A stretch of DNA of 64,000 nucleotides from a virus. Below, piece by piece: positions 42,386-52,200 of the stretch; the stretch's first letter is position 1, and every line of letters begins with the position of its first letter. A program made the position numbers and the translations under genes. Under the pieces are notes generated by a model, which made no database searches, was not told where the DNA came from, and saw nothing but the letters and a program-made list of their open reading frames with translations. Where the stretch lies: IMG/VR virus record IMGVR_UViG_3300020193_000004, positions 51,145 through 115,144 of that record, one strand, 5' to 3'.

Positions 42386-43729
42386 CTATACCATGTAGTC
42401 GATCTGGACGGTCTGCCCGGCGGGGATAGACGCGCCCCACTCGATCTTCGTGGCGCCGCCCTCCTCGATCACGCGGTACTCGTCGATGCTGGCCGGGACG
42501 CCCGTGACGAACCTGGCACGCTGCCCGTTGCGGAAGGCATGGATACCCGGGTAGTGTGCGGCGGGGACCACGTTCACCAGCGCGTGCTTCGTGGCGTTGC
42601 CGCCGTCCAGCGACTCGGCCTTCGCGCGGGCACCGATCTTGGCGAGGGTCACGGCGTCGTTGGCGAGGTCGCCGGTCGCGATGGCACCAGCCGCGAACTT
42701 ACCCGCGCCGATGGTGCTCGAGGCGATCTTATCGTTCGTGATCGCGAGGTTGCGAATGTGGTTCGTGGTCACGGCGCGGTCGGCATCGGTAGCCACGCTG
42801 TCCTTCAGCTTGCCCGCGTCCACCGCGTCATCCGCGATGTCAGCCGTGGCAATGCTGCCCGCAGCGTACTTCCCGGCGCTGACGCCGCCGTTGGCGATCT
42901 TCGCGCCGCTCACGGCAGAGTCGGCCATGTCGGCGTTGGCGATGCTACCCGCCGCGTACTTCCCGGCCACGACCGCGCCGTTCGCGATCTTCGTGGACGA
43001 GATCGCGGAGTCCTTGACGTGGTTCGTGGACACGGCGCGGGCGGAGTCATCGGCAGCGGAGGACGAGAGCTTGGCGCTGGTGACGGCGTCGGCGGCCAGG
43101 AGGCTGGTGACGATCTGCCCGGCGGCGAGCTGCGCGGCCGACTTGTCAACCATGGCGACGGTCGCGTCATCCCAGACCGGCATGTCGTTCAGGTCGAAAA
43201 TCTGCGCGTAGGCGAAGACGAACGGCGATGCCATCGTGTAGGCGATCTCGGTCCCGCTGCCGAACTCGCCGCTGAAGAAGCGGAGGGTGTAGCTGCCCGC
43301 CGTGGTGCGGGCGGAACAGGAGATCACGCCCCAGACCTCGCGACCGACGCTGTCCACGATGGCATCGCCGCTCGCGTCCATGATGGGCACCTTGCTGCTG
43401 CGGGCGCGAGCGTTCGCACCGACCTTGCCGGTCGTGGTGTTGAACTCGTTGCCGTTCGCCGCTTCCAGGAGAGCATCCTTGCCCTTGGCGACACCCTCGG
43501 GGTCCACGCCCGCGGCGCTGTCGAAGCCCAGCAGGGTCTTGACGTTCATCGTGCTTGCGGAAGGGCTCGCCTGCTCCGCGACCTGGACCCAGCGGCCCAC
43601 CAGCTTCGACTGGAGTGCGCTGGCCTTCGCGTCGGCGGCGAGCTTGGCGCCCGTGATGGAGGCGTCGGCGAGTTTGCTGGTGGTGACGCTGCTGTCGGTG
43701 TACTGGTCGGTGACAAACTGGAGAGGCAC
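42386..43729 (-). CDS. Tail-fibre protein with KIANGAV-type repeats
   Basis: A 447-residue protein. It opens with LQFVTDQYTDSSVTTSKLAD, typical of fibre shafts. A repeated unit of ~20-30 residues occurs in both halves: KIANGAVVAGKYAAGSIANA, KIANGGVSAGKYAAGSIATA, and later IGAGKFAAGAIATGDLANDA. These 'S/T-KIA...' units resemble the trimeric beta-shaft repeats of phage and bacterial fibres. A non-repetitive domain (~50-190) and a C-terminal VPASIDEYRVIEEGGATKIE region flank them. It is downstream of a two-repeat tail protein and the spike-like gene, consistent with a baseplate/fibre module. Confidence 0.7.
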   Translation of the reverse strand: MPLQFVTDQYTDSSVTTSKLADASITGAKLAADAKASALQSKLVGRWVQVAEQASPSASTMNVKTLLGFDSAAGVDPEGVAKGKDALLEAANGNEFNTTTGKVGANARARSSKVPIMDASGDAIVDSVGREVWGVISCSARTTAGSYTLRFFSGEFGSGTEIAYTMASPFVFAYAQIFDLNDMPVWDDATVAMVDKSAAQLAAGQIVTSLLAADAVTSAKLSSSAADDSARAVSTNHVKDSAISSTKIANGAVVAGKYAAGSIANADMADSAVSGAKIANGGVSAGKYAAGSIATADIADDAVDAGKLKDSVATDADRAVTTNHIRNLAITNDKIASSTIGAGKFAAGAIATGDLANDAVTLAKIGARAKAESLDGGNATKHALVNVVPAAHYPGIHAFRNGQRARFVTGVPASIDEYRVIEEGGATKIEWGASIPAGQTVQIDYMV

Positions 43730-43778
43730 GGTAGGCTCCGAGCGTGAGGGGTAAAAGCGAGCGTGCCGCTTCCGACTC

Positions 43779-44531
43779 CTACGTCACGGCGACGATGTAT
43801 TCTACCTCGATGCTCTCCAGGGCGGAAGGGGTCAAGCCCTCCAGTAGCTCAAATGTCGATGCGCTTGCCTCCGCGAAGTCAACGCCGGTTAGGAGCCGCT
43901 GACCGTTCCGGTAGACGCGCATGGAACCGGTGACAGCGGGCTCGGGTAGCACGAAGACCTGCGTCTCCCCGTCGCACTGCTCGGACAGGTCGGACGACTT
44001 CAGCACCGCGTTCGGTCCGGTGATCCCGTACTCGGCTTCCAGTGCCTGCCCCGCGCCGGGGATGAACGAAAATGCGTCCAGCGTGACCAGCGCCCCGGCG
44101 ACGGTGAAGTCTCGCCCGGGGATCAGCCGCTGTCCGTTCCAGTACAGGCGCACCGTGGTCGCGGCGGCCGGGGTCTCGGGCAGGTCGAAGGTGATTGTCG
44201 CTCCGTCGCACTGCGCCGACAGGTCCGCAGACTTCCACTCCAGGCTCGCGTAGTAGATAACTTGTGGTTCCCCGAGGGGCTGGTAGAACTCGGCGTAGTC
44301 TTCTGACTGCGCGGAAACGTCGCCTGAGCGGCTGAACACGCTGGTCACGGGGGCCGCGGTCACGGGGACCTGCGCCTCCTTGATCGCGTCGAAGAGCCAC
44401 GTGGCGAGCGCCTGCGCATAGCCGGTCCTGTACCGGCGCTTCTCCTCCGCGCTCCACTCGGCGAAGCCCGGAGTGTACTGCTCCATCGCCGCGATCAGCG
44501 CCTTGCGCAGGGAGTTCTCGCTGACCGCCAT
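43779..44531 (-). CDS. Baseplate- or fibre-associated protein with two 75-residue repeats
   Basis: A 250-residue protein. After a helical N-terminus (MAVSENSLRKALIAAMEQYT), two copies of a beta unit follow. Copy one runs ADLSAQCDGATITFDLPE, VRLYWNGQRLIPGRDFTV, ALEAEYGI; copy two SDLSEQCDGETQVFVLPE, MRVYRNGQRLLTGVDFAE, SIEVEYIV. Units of the form 'vyrNGqrL..g.DFt' are common in phage fibre and receptor-binding proteins. It overlaps the spike-like gene by one base and is followed by the fibre gene. Confidence 0.6.
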   Translation of the reverse strand: MAVSENSLRKALIAAMEQYTPGFAEWSAEEKRRYRTGYAQALATWLFDAIKEAQVPVTAAPVTSVFSRSGDVSAQSEDYAEFYQPLGEPQVIYYASLEWKSADLSAQCDGATITFDLPETPAAATTVRLYWNGQRLIPGRDFTVAGALVTLDAFSFIPGAGQALEAEYGITGPNAVLKSSDLSEQCDGETQVFVLPEPAVTGSMRVYRNGQRLLTGVDFAEASASTFELLEGLTPSALESIEVEYIVAVT

Positions 44532-45706
44532 CAGTCCGTCTCCAGCTTTTGCGCGGTGTAGGCCTGCGCGCCGAGGGAGGCAGCGTGCTTGTCGATATTC
44601 GTGGAGGGCAGGCCGAGCGCCTTCGCCAGCGCGGAGACCTCGGTCCAGGCAGCCGCTGCGTCGGCGCTGAAACTCAGGTCGAAGAGAGCGCGCGCGGTCC
44701 CGTTCCCCACCTTCACCTTGTCTCCGGTGTGCGTGACTGCCAGCCCCGCTGCCGTGGTGGTGACGGAGGTGTCCGCGTCCAGAGTGACCGTACCATCGGT
44801 GTTGACCGTCAGCGTGACGGTGCTGCTCCCGAGGATTTTGATGACGGTCTTGCCCTTCGTGGTGAGCTCGATCTCTCCACCCTTGTTGATCGCGAGGGAC
44901 GAGGCTGCTGTGAGGTCCGCCTCCTCGACGTCCCCGTCCTCGTAGACGCGGAGGCGGACAACCGGGCCCGCGAGCTCGACGCTGTCCGGAGGTGCGCCGC
45001 TCTCGCCGGCCTCTCCATCAACCGCACCCTCAGTCGTGGCGTCGAGGGACCCACCCACCTGCAGACGCGCTGCGTAGGCCCGGTCGTCCGCGTACTCCTT
45101 CATCTTCAGGTCGAGTCGCGTCGCCTGGTGACCGTCCGGGTCCGACTCCGGGCGGTCGACCTCCCAGCGGGCAGACCCGCCGAACACGTCGAGCTTCGCC
45201 ACCTGGCAGATCGAGTGGATCGTGCTCGTGCGTCCGAGGTAAAGCGTGCGCGCGAGAGGGCCGCCGAAGATCTCCGTCACCTGGCCACGCCGAACGAACA
45301 GGCCGTTCCGGTCTCGGCCGAAGATGGCCATGTCGCCGGGGCCCATGCGCGGGCGGTTGTTCGTCGCCGACGGCTTGTTCTCGTCGCTCGAGGTGGCGAC
45401 GGAGCGGCTCGGATAGGGGCGGTACGCGACGATGAAGGGTGGCGAGTCCCCCTCGCTCGGTTCGCAGACCTGCACCAGCGCGCCGATGTCGGGCATGACA
45501 TACATGCCCTCCCCGTTCAGCAGGTGCAGGTAGCTACCGCCGAGCGGGACGTCGTACAGGACCTTGGAGACGTCTGTCCCCTCCGTGCGGACGATGCACG
45601 TCCAGCGGAGGGGATCGACGTCGATGATCTTCCCCGCCAGGATGATCGCGCCGCTGGGAGGTCCGCTGCTGGAGCTCCCGCGGTGTGCCCGCCTCGCGGT
45701 GGTCAT
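44531..45706 (-). CDS. Probable baseplate spike (gp5/gpV-like) protein
   Basis: A 391-residue protein. Residues ~20-110 have the five-strand pattern of an OB-fold (GAIILAGKIIDVDPLRWTCI, VMPDIGALVQVCEPSEGD, PFIVAYRPYP). A middle region (GDMAIFGRDRNGLFVRRGQV) is followed by a repetitive beta part (INKGGEIELTTKGKTVIKIL, STVTLTVNTDGTVTLDADTS), as in membrane-puncturing spikes of contractile phages. No lysozyme motif is visible. The start is ATG 45706 and it overlaps the next gene (ATGA). It lies beside fibre genes. Confidence 0.6.
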   Translation of the reverse strand: MTTARRAHRGSSSSGPPSGAIILAGKIIDVDPLRWTCIVRTEGTDVSKVLYDVPLGGSYLHLLNGEGMYVMPDIGALVQVCEPSEGDSPPFIVAYRPYPSRSVATSSDENKPSATNNRPRMGPGDMAIFGRDRNGLFVRRGQVTEIFGGPLARTLYLGRTSTIHSICQVAKLDVFGGSARWEVDRPESDPDGHQATRLDLKMKEYADDRAYAARLQVGGSLDATTEGAVDGEAGESGAPPDSVELAGPVVRLRVYEDGDVEEADLTAASSLAINKGGEIELTTKGKTVIKILGSSTVTLTVNTDGTVTLDADTSVTTTAAGLAVTHTGDKVKVGNGTARALFDLSFSADAAAAWTEVSALAKALGLPSTNIDKHAASLGAQAYTAQKLETD

Positions 45707-45712
45707 GCAGGC

Positions 45713-46072
45713 CTACTGCTGGCGCCGCGGTGCGGTCATGCGGCCGGCGAGGACGCCCGCGCCTCCGGCACCGATCATGCCGGCGCCAGCGAGCCCCGCG
45801 ACGCCCGCGGCCGTGCCGGGGTTCGCCGCGATGCCCCTGCCGAGGTTGCGCACGCCCTGGCCCGCTTCGTGGAGCCACGTCGTGCCCCGCGTAGGAACCC
45901 CCTGGCTCGCCTGGTACGCCGTGCGCTGCATCGCACCGCCGAGGCGCCCAACCTGGTGTCCCACCCACTTTGCACCGCTGGTGACGGCCTCGCCGACGGG
46001 CGCGAAGCTGATGGCCTCCTTGTCGAAACCCGCTTCCTTGTAGATCTCGTAGACGTGGGCGACCTTGTTCAT
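45713..46072 (-). CDS. Small glycine-zipper protein with N-terminal VYEIY tag
   Basis: A 119-residue protein starting MNKVAHVYEIYKEAGFDKEA, a clear variant of the VYDxY tag. The C-terminal ~45 residues are a glycine zipper (GTAAGVAGLAGAGMIGAGGAGVLAG) ending in a basic tail. The middle is helical (VGHQVGRLGGAMQRTAYQAS). Its start overlaps the beta' stop (ATGA), so it is translated with the polymerase genes. Function unknown. Confidence 0.65.
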   Translation of the reverse strand: MNKVAHVYEIYKEAGFDKEAISFAPVGEAVTSGAKWVGHQVGRLGGAMQRTAYQASQGVPTRGTTWLHEAGQGVRNLGRGIAANPGTAAGVAGLAGAGMIGAGGAGVLAGRMTAPRRQQ

Positions 46073-49000
46073 CGACGTACTCCAGCGGCGGGTGAGGGTG
46101 CAGAGATAGCACGCGGCGGGCGTGTTCCGAACTCCGCTCCGTGCGCGAGCCCCGGGATCGGGTGCTCGTGGATGTTGGACTTCCAGCCCTGGGCGGCACC
46201 CTCGGTGTAGGTGTCCTTCAGGCGCTGGTAGTTGAGGCGCGCCATCCAGTCCTCGGTGCCGCTGAGCGGGACCTGGGTCATGGCGCGGAGCACCGGTGCG
46301 TGCGAGACCGTCTCGTGCCCTTCGGCTTCGGCCTCCGCGTTGTGCGCCTCGACGGCAGACAGCGGCACGACCTCGCCGCGACGGAACGGGCTGGCGTGCG
46401 GGGCATCGTGGATCTCGGCGAGGTTCGTCATCCCCCGCACGACGGTCTCGATGTTCCGCTGCCGCACCATCCCCTGGTAGGCTGTGGCCACCTCGTCCGT
46501 GATGTAGTTCCGGACGCGCCCGATGCTCTTCGTGTGGTGCAGCAGCTCGTGTGGATCCGTGGGGCCCGTGGAGAGCGCATCGCCGCGATGGACGCGAGCG
46601 CCGACCTTCACATGCTCGAGCAGGTGCCCGGTCACCACGCGGTGGGGCTTGCCTTCAATGACCACGGTGAATCCGCCGAGGGCGTCCGTGGAGATCTTCT
46701 CGACCACGCCTCCGACCGTGGCCAGGGTGGCGCGGTCCGGGAGCTTGTCCGGCAGCATGAACAGCTGCTTCACGCGCTTGAAGGAGTCGACAGCGGTCTT
46801 TGCCCCCGAGACGCCTCCCGTGTGGAAGGTCTTCATCGTGAGCTGGGTGATCGGCTCACCGAGCGCCTGGCCTGCGATGACCCCGATGTTCGTCCCGACG
46901 GCGTGCAGGGCCCCGCGCTCCGAGTGCCCATAGCACTTCGCACAGATGCCGCGCGGCATCCGGCAGAACAGCGGGGAGCGCGCCACTACCTCCTGCACAC
47001 CAGCGTTCCGCAGCTGAGAGACCAGCGCCGGCGTCACGAGAGTGCCCGCGGGGATGGCATGGCCGTCCGGGAGCTTGACGTCGGTGGCGAGGAAGCGGTC
47101 GACCAGGTCCACTGCGCCCACGCTGACCGTCTTGCCGGCCGTGGCCCCGCAATCTTCGCCCGTGATCTGGATGCCCATCGTGGTGTTCACGATGTCCTTC
47201 GTCACGGCACCAGGCTCCTTGGTGCCCTGCGCGCGGTCGATGGTGCCCTTGCGAGCACCGTGCATCGACGCCCAGTACTCGGAGACAGACAGTCCCTCAC
47301 CGAAGGACTTGGTGATGGGGACCGGCACGGGACGCTTCATCAGGTCGTCGACGAGGATGGGGGCGACGGTCAGCTGCGAGAACTGCCCCCAGTTGCCGCG
47401 CGCACCGGCCTGCGCCCACTCCCACACGCGGTTGTCACCCTGGTTGTAGCGGACCACCCCGAGCTGCTTCAGCTCGGCCTGTGCGTCCTGGTAGAGCTTG
47501 ACGATCTCCTGGTCACGCTTCCGGCTCGACATCGGCGTGGCGTGCAGCTTCTTCTCCTGCTCCCGGTACTTCTTCAGGACCTGGTCGCGGAACGCCGCGC
47601 CGTCGTGGAAGTCGTCGATCGAGAAGGAGCTCCCGTTCTTGAACGACATGGTGTTGCCCAGGTCCTTCCACGCATCGACGACGTGCGGGAAGGCCTGCTC
47701 GTGCTCCTTGCCAACGCGCGTGAGTAGCGCCTTCAGCCGCCCCGAGTCGAGGCGGAACGCGGGGTCGTGCAGGAGCTGCTCATGCTTCGCCATCTCGCCG
47801 GGAAGGTGCGCGGCCAAGGCCAGTCGACCGGGAGTCGTCTTCTTCCCATCGACCGTGATCACGTCCGACGGCTTCAGCTTCCCGTCGTGCATCATCTGGA
47901 CGGCCCGCTCGGCCGTGAGACCGGCGGGGGTCTTCGCCTCTTCGCCCCACTTGGTAGACTGGAAGAGCCCAAGCAGGGAGTCCTGATCGGGCACCGTCAT
48001 GAGTCCATAGGTAGTGGGCGAGAACAGGTTCTTGGAAGGGAGGACCTTCCGGGCCTCGTCGACCGCCTGCGGAGAGACGGGCACGTAGAGGGCCATCGTG
48101 TCGCCGTCGAAGTCCGCGTTGAAGCCCTTGGTCACCAGTGGGTGGATCTTGATGGCGCTGCCGTCCACGATCTTCGGGTTGAACGCCATGATGCTGAACT
48201 TGTGCAGGCCGGGGTCGCGCTTGAGGAACACCGGGTGGTCCGCGACGGCGCGCTCGAGTGCCGCGAGGACCTGAGGGTGGTCCCGCTTCTCGGTGGCCCA
48301 CTTGAGCGCGTCGATGTGCGTCTTCCCGCCCCGCACGAGCTCGCGGATCACGAAGGGCTTGTACATCTCCATAAGGATCGGGCGCGGGACTCCGACCTCG
48401 TCGAGCCCAAGCGTCGGCTCAGGGACGATCGTCGAGCGTCCGGAGAGATCCTGGCGCCGCGCAAGCACACCCTCCTGGAAGAAGCTCTCCTTCGGAGCCC
48501 CGCGATCCTCCGTCTTCCCGGAGAGGAGCTCCATGAGCCCCTGCATGTGCCGCGGCTTGCCGGTGCCTGCGGGAGAGGTCATGCCCTCGACACGGAGCGC
48601 CCTGATGCTGTTGTAGAGCTCAGCGCGTGCCTTCTGGGCCCCGGCGTGCGTCGACGACTTGTCGAGGTTCTTGAGGATGCCGTTGTTGTACCCGACGTTC
48701 AGGTACAAGGGATTCCGGTCGTCGGTCACTTGCTTGCCGTCGAGCCCGATGGACACGCGACGCACCGCGGGCGGCAGCACGGGCAGGTGCTGGTTCGTGT
48801 AGGCCTCGAGGGGCGACATGTCGTGCGCCTTGAGGGCCTCGAGGTACCGGATCTTCTTGAGCCCGCGGTTCAGATCGGTCCTGCTCGCCGTGGCCAGCTT
48901 CGCCTGCTCCGCCTTCAGTTCCTTGTCCACGTCGATGGCGGACAGCCGCGCGTTGATGATGTGGAACCCTGACTTCCCGCCGACCAGCCCCTTCTCGCTG

Positions 49001-49278
49001 GTGAGCATGTCGTATTCCTTCTTCGTCAGGCCCGTCAGGTTCTGGATGGCCCCCTCGAAGATGGGGTTCGGCATGCGCTCGGCGAGCGTCACGTGGCTCC
49101 AGAACTTGCCCTGGAGGCCGCCCGTGACGCGCGGGTCGAACAGGCCGCCCGACTCTTCGACGGTCCGCGCCCCGCGAGCGACGGTCTGCTTCTCCGGGAG
49201 CCGGATCTCTCCGTTCGAGATGCCGTGGATGCCGCGCTTCGTGTCGCCCAGCAGGTGCGCGTCCGTCATCGGCATCAT
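46069..49278 (-). CDS. RNA polymerase beta' subunit homologue (single polypeptide)
   Basis: A 1,069-residue protein; E. coli RpoC has 1,407. The catalytic loop NADFDGD is at 387-393 with all three Asp. Upstream are DLSGRSTIV (277-285) and YKPFVIREL (306-314). A zinc site is formed by C710, C772, C779 and C782 (FCRMPRGICAKCYGH). The bridge-helix/trigger-loop region reads GEPITQLTMKTFHTGG (807-822). The C-terminus has the bacterial-type VATAYQGMVRQRNIETVVRG and MARLNYQRLKDTY. The N-terminal zinc finger is absent: GGLFDPRVTGG runs straight into LAERMPNPIF. It overlaps the beta gene by four bases. Confidence 0.95.
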   Translation of the reverse strand: MMPMTDAHLLGDTKRGIHGISNGEIRLPEKQTVARGARTVEESGGLFDPRVTGGLQGKFWSHVTLAERMPNPIFEGAIQNLTGLTKKEYDMLTSEKGLVGGKSGFHIINARLSAIDVDKELKAEQAKLATASRTDLNRGLKKIRYLEALKAHDMSPLEAYTNQHLPVLPPAVRRVSIGLDGKQVTDDRNPLYLNVGYNNGILKNLDKSSTHAGAQKARAELYNSIRALRVEGMTSPAGTGKPRHMQGLMELLSGKTEDRGAPKESFFQEGVLARRQDLSGRSTIVPEPTLGLDEVGVPRPILMEMYKPFVIRELVRGGKTHIDALKWATEKRDHPQVLAALERAVADHPVFLKRDPGLHKFSIMAFNPKIVDGSAIKIHPLVTKGFNADFDGDTMALYVPVSPQAVDEARKVLPSKNLFSPTTYGLMTVPDQDSLLGLFQSTKWGEEAKTPAGLTAERAVQMMHDGKLKPSDVITVDGKKTTPGRLALAAHLPGEMAKHEQLLHDPAFRLDSGRLKALLTRVGKEHEQAFPHVVDAWKDLGNTMSFKNGSSFSIDDFHDGAAFRDQVLKKYREQEKKLHATPMSSRKRDQEIVKLYQDAQAELKQLGVVRYNQGDNRVWEWAQAGARGNWGQFSQLTVAPILVDDLMKRPVPVPITKSFGEGLSVSEYWASMHGARKGTIDRAQGTKEPGAVTKDIVNTTMGIQITGEDCGATAGKTVSVGAVDLVDRFLATDVKLPDGHAIPAGTLVTPALVSQLRNAGVQEVVARSPLFCRMPRGICAKCYGHSERGALHAVGTNIGVIAGQALGEPITQLTMKTFHTGGVSGAKTAVDSFKRVKQLFMLPDKLPDRATLATVGGVVEKISTDALGGFTVVIEGKPHRVVTGHLLEHVKVGARVHRGDALSTGPTDPHELLHHTKSIGRVRNYITDEVATAYQGMVRQRNIETVVRGMTNLAEIHDAPHASPFRRGEVVPLSAVEAHNAEAEAEGHETVSHAPVLRAMTQVPLSGTEDWMARLNYQRLKDTYTEGAAQGWKSNIHEHPIPGLAHGAEFGTRPPRAISAPSPAAGVRR

Positions 49279-52200
49279 GACGTATCGTCGCCACGCTTCT
49301 CGGTGTTCACCCCCATGGCGCGTAGGTAGTGCTGGAAGTTGGTCATCCCACGCGAGGGCTGCGGCGGCGGGAGCGGACTCCCGGAGATCACGGCGGCCCA
49401 GGCGGCGTGCTGGTCCCCGTCGCTCTTGAAGGTGTAGGCCTCCCGGAGGTTCTGGTTCGCACCGTGCGCGAGCATCGCGTACGTCGTGAGCATGTCCATC
49501 TTCTGCCCGCCGCCAGGGACGCCGGAGCCCTTCGGGGCCTCCCCGGAGTGCGTGTAGCCGGTCGCGAAGGACCGACCGGTCATCTTCTTCTCGACCTGGT
49601 GATGCAGCTGCATCATGTACTGCTTGCCGACCATCACCTGCCCGACCGAGCGTCCGGTCTCCGGGTCGATGAGCTCTTCCGTATCGGAGAGCCCGTACCG
49701 TGCCAGATCCCGCTTGACCTGCGCGGCGTAGTCGACGCCGGGCACGAAGTTCTCCACGACGTAGGGCTTGCCGGTCTTGTCCGCGATCTTCGACGCGGCC
49801 GTCTCGAGCACCTGCCCCACGTTCATACGGCTGGGCACGCCCGCGGGGTTCAGGAGGACCTCGACGTGCTGCCCGTCCTTCGTGTGGGGCATCTGGGAGT
49901 CGGGGACGATGCGGCTGATGATGCCCTTGTTGCCGTGCCGCCCCGCCATCTTGTCACCGATCTCGAGCGGCTTGGACGTCTTCACGTGGACCGCGATCTG
50001 GCGCCGGTTCAGAGTCTCGTTGACGATGATCTTGACTACGGTCCCGGAGTACGGGTGGTCCCACAGGAGCGACACGTCCTTGTAGGGCTTCGCGAGGGAC
50101 TTGTGGATGCGCGCAGCGATCTTGTCGTCCTCGCTCATCTGCTTCGGGCTGAGGACGGCCACGAGGATGTCGCCGGTGTGTACAGGCGTCCCCTCCTTCA
50201 CGATCCCGCGGTCGTCGAGCTTGGCCAGGTGCTCCGGCGAAGCCGCGGCAGGGGTCGCGTAGTCCGCCCAGCGCGCCTTCGACCCGCCGGTGCCGCCGAG
50301 CATGCTCGCGTAGACCGTGATCTCCGAGACGTGCAGGTGGTCCGACGCCATCTTCTGCGCGGCGGACTCGGACACGACGATCCCGTCCTCGAAGGTCAGA
50401 CCCTTCCACGGGATGTAGGCCACCCGCAGATTGGCCCCCATCGCGAGCGCGCCGCCCTTCGTGTAGTTCGTGTCCGCGAGCAGCGTGCCCTTCTGTACGG
50501 TGTCGCCCGCCTTCACGAGCGGTGCAGCGTGGAGCGAGTTCTTCCCCCCGTTCAGCGGGAAGTGGTTGTAGACCGGGACCGCCACGGAGCCCGTGGGCGT
50601 CTGGACATGGATGGCGCCCGGCTCCACCTTCCTGACCACGCCGGCCACGGGCGACGTGTGCGAGACGAAGGAGCCCACAACCTGCTCGAAGGTCTGGGCG
50701 CCGTCCGTCTTCACCTGCACGAGCGGAGCTTCCCGGTGCACCAGTGCGAGCGCCTGCTCCTGCTGCTTGGCAGCCATCATGGCGCGGTTGCCGTTGTCGT
50801 TCTGGAGGAACGGGATGAGGTTCGCACTGAAGGAGAGCAGGGCCTTCGACGACGGGAGCACGTACCGGACCTTCGCCCAGGGACGCTTCGACGTGCGACG
50901 CTCCTCGTCGTAGCAGACGACCTCGTTCGACACCGGCTCGGGCATGCCCCGCACCCAGCGCACCTGGTCCGGGTAGGCCACGATGGCGTGCTCGAGGTCC
51001 GCCGGCGAGGCCAAGATCATCTTCCCCGTCTTCGTGTCGAAGACCTTTGTGCGTAGGTCCTGGCCGGAAGACGTCTTGCTCTTCGAGCCCTCGCGCACGT
51101 CGGCACGCGACATGTGGATCCCCAGGGGCAGGTTCAGCGCGATCCCGGTGTCCTCTCCCTCTGGGGTCTGGATCGGATCGATGAACCCAAGGTGCGTGGG
51201 GTTCAGTTCCTTGTCGGGGTCGAGGTTGATCTTGTCACTGCCGACGCCGCCAAAGTCCTTGCCGCGGATCGTCGTCCGCATGTGCCCCGAGAGGAACTGG
51301 AGCGGGTTGGTCTGGTCGGGCCGCTGCGCGTGGGCGAACGGTGCCAGGACGACCTTGTTGTAGGTGTTCGGCGACATGATCTGGTCGATGCCGTACTCGG
51401 GCTTGTCGATCCGGTCGCGCACCTGGCGCCGCAGCAGCGTCTCGTGATGGCGGATGGCCTCCACGACGAAGTCCTCGGTCGTGGTCAGGTACTTGGCCGA
51501 CAGCGCCTGTCGATCATCGGGGAGCTCGGACGGCGGCGGGTCTTCCTTCGTGCGTCCCTTCTGGATGTCCAGGAGCCGGCGCGAGGATGCGAGGAGGTTC
51601 TCGCCGTTGACGTTGGAGGACTCCCTGCCGAACGCCGACTTCATCGCGTCTGGCCAGACCTCGGTCTCCCTGTCGAAGTACTCGCGGACGCGCTGGGCAC
51701 GCGCCTGCGGCGTCCCGTGCGACCGGTCCTCGAGGCGCAGCCCGAGCGCTGCGAAGAGCTTGTCCACGTCCTTGTCGAGGTGGACCGCCTTCGTGTTGGC
51801 GGCGTAGACGGCGTTCCCCCAGGCGTGCTCGATCTCCGCATCCGTGACACCGAGTGTGCGAAGCACGGAGTAGAGCGGCAGGTTCGAGGTCCCCACCGAG
51901 AATGTCATCTTGCCGGCCTTGGGTTCGTAGCCGATGTCGAACCCGCGGCCGCGCGCCAGGTTCCAGCGCCCCTGGAGGTCGCCGTTGCCCGCAATGCGGT
52001 GGTAGGGGCGGGGCTTCGAGCGGAAGACGCTGTCGTGCTGTCGCTCCTGCCCCTCGATGATGTAGGAGTACCGGCGCGTCATCTTCGGGAGGCGTGCGAG
52101 CGTGACGAGCTTCTCCTCCACGAGGGCACCGCTCGTCTTGTCAACGAGACGCAGTCGTGCCCGGACCGGCACGCCCCAGGTCATACCGGTCGTCCGCGCG

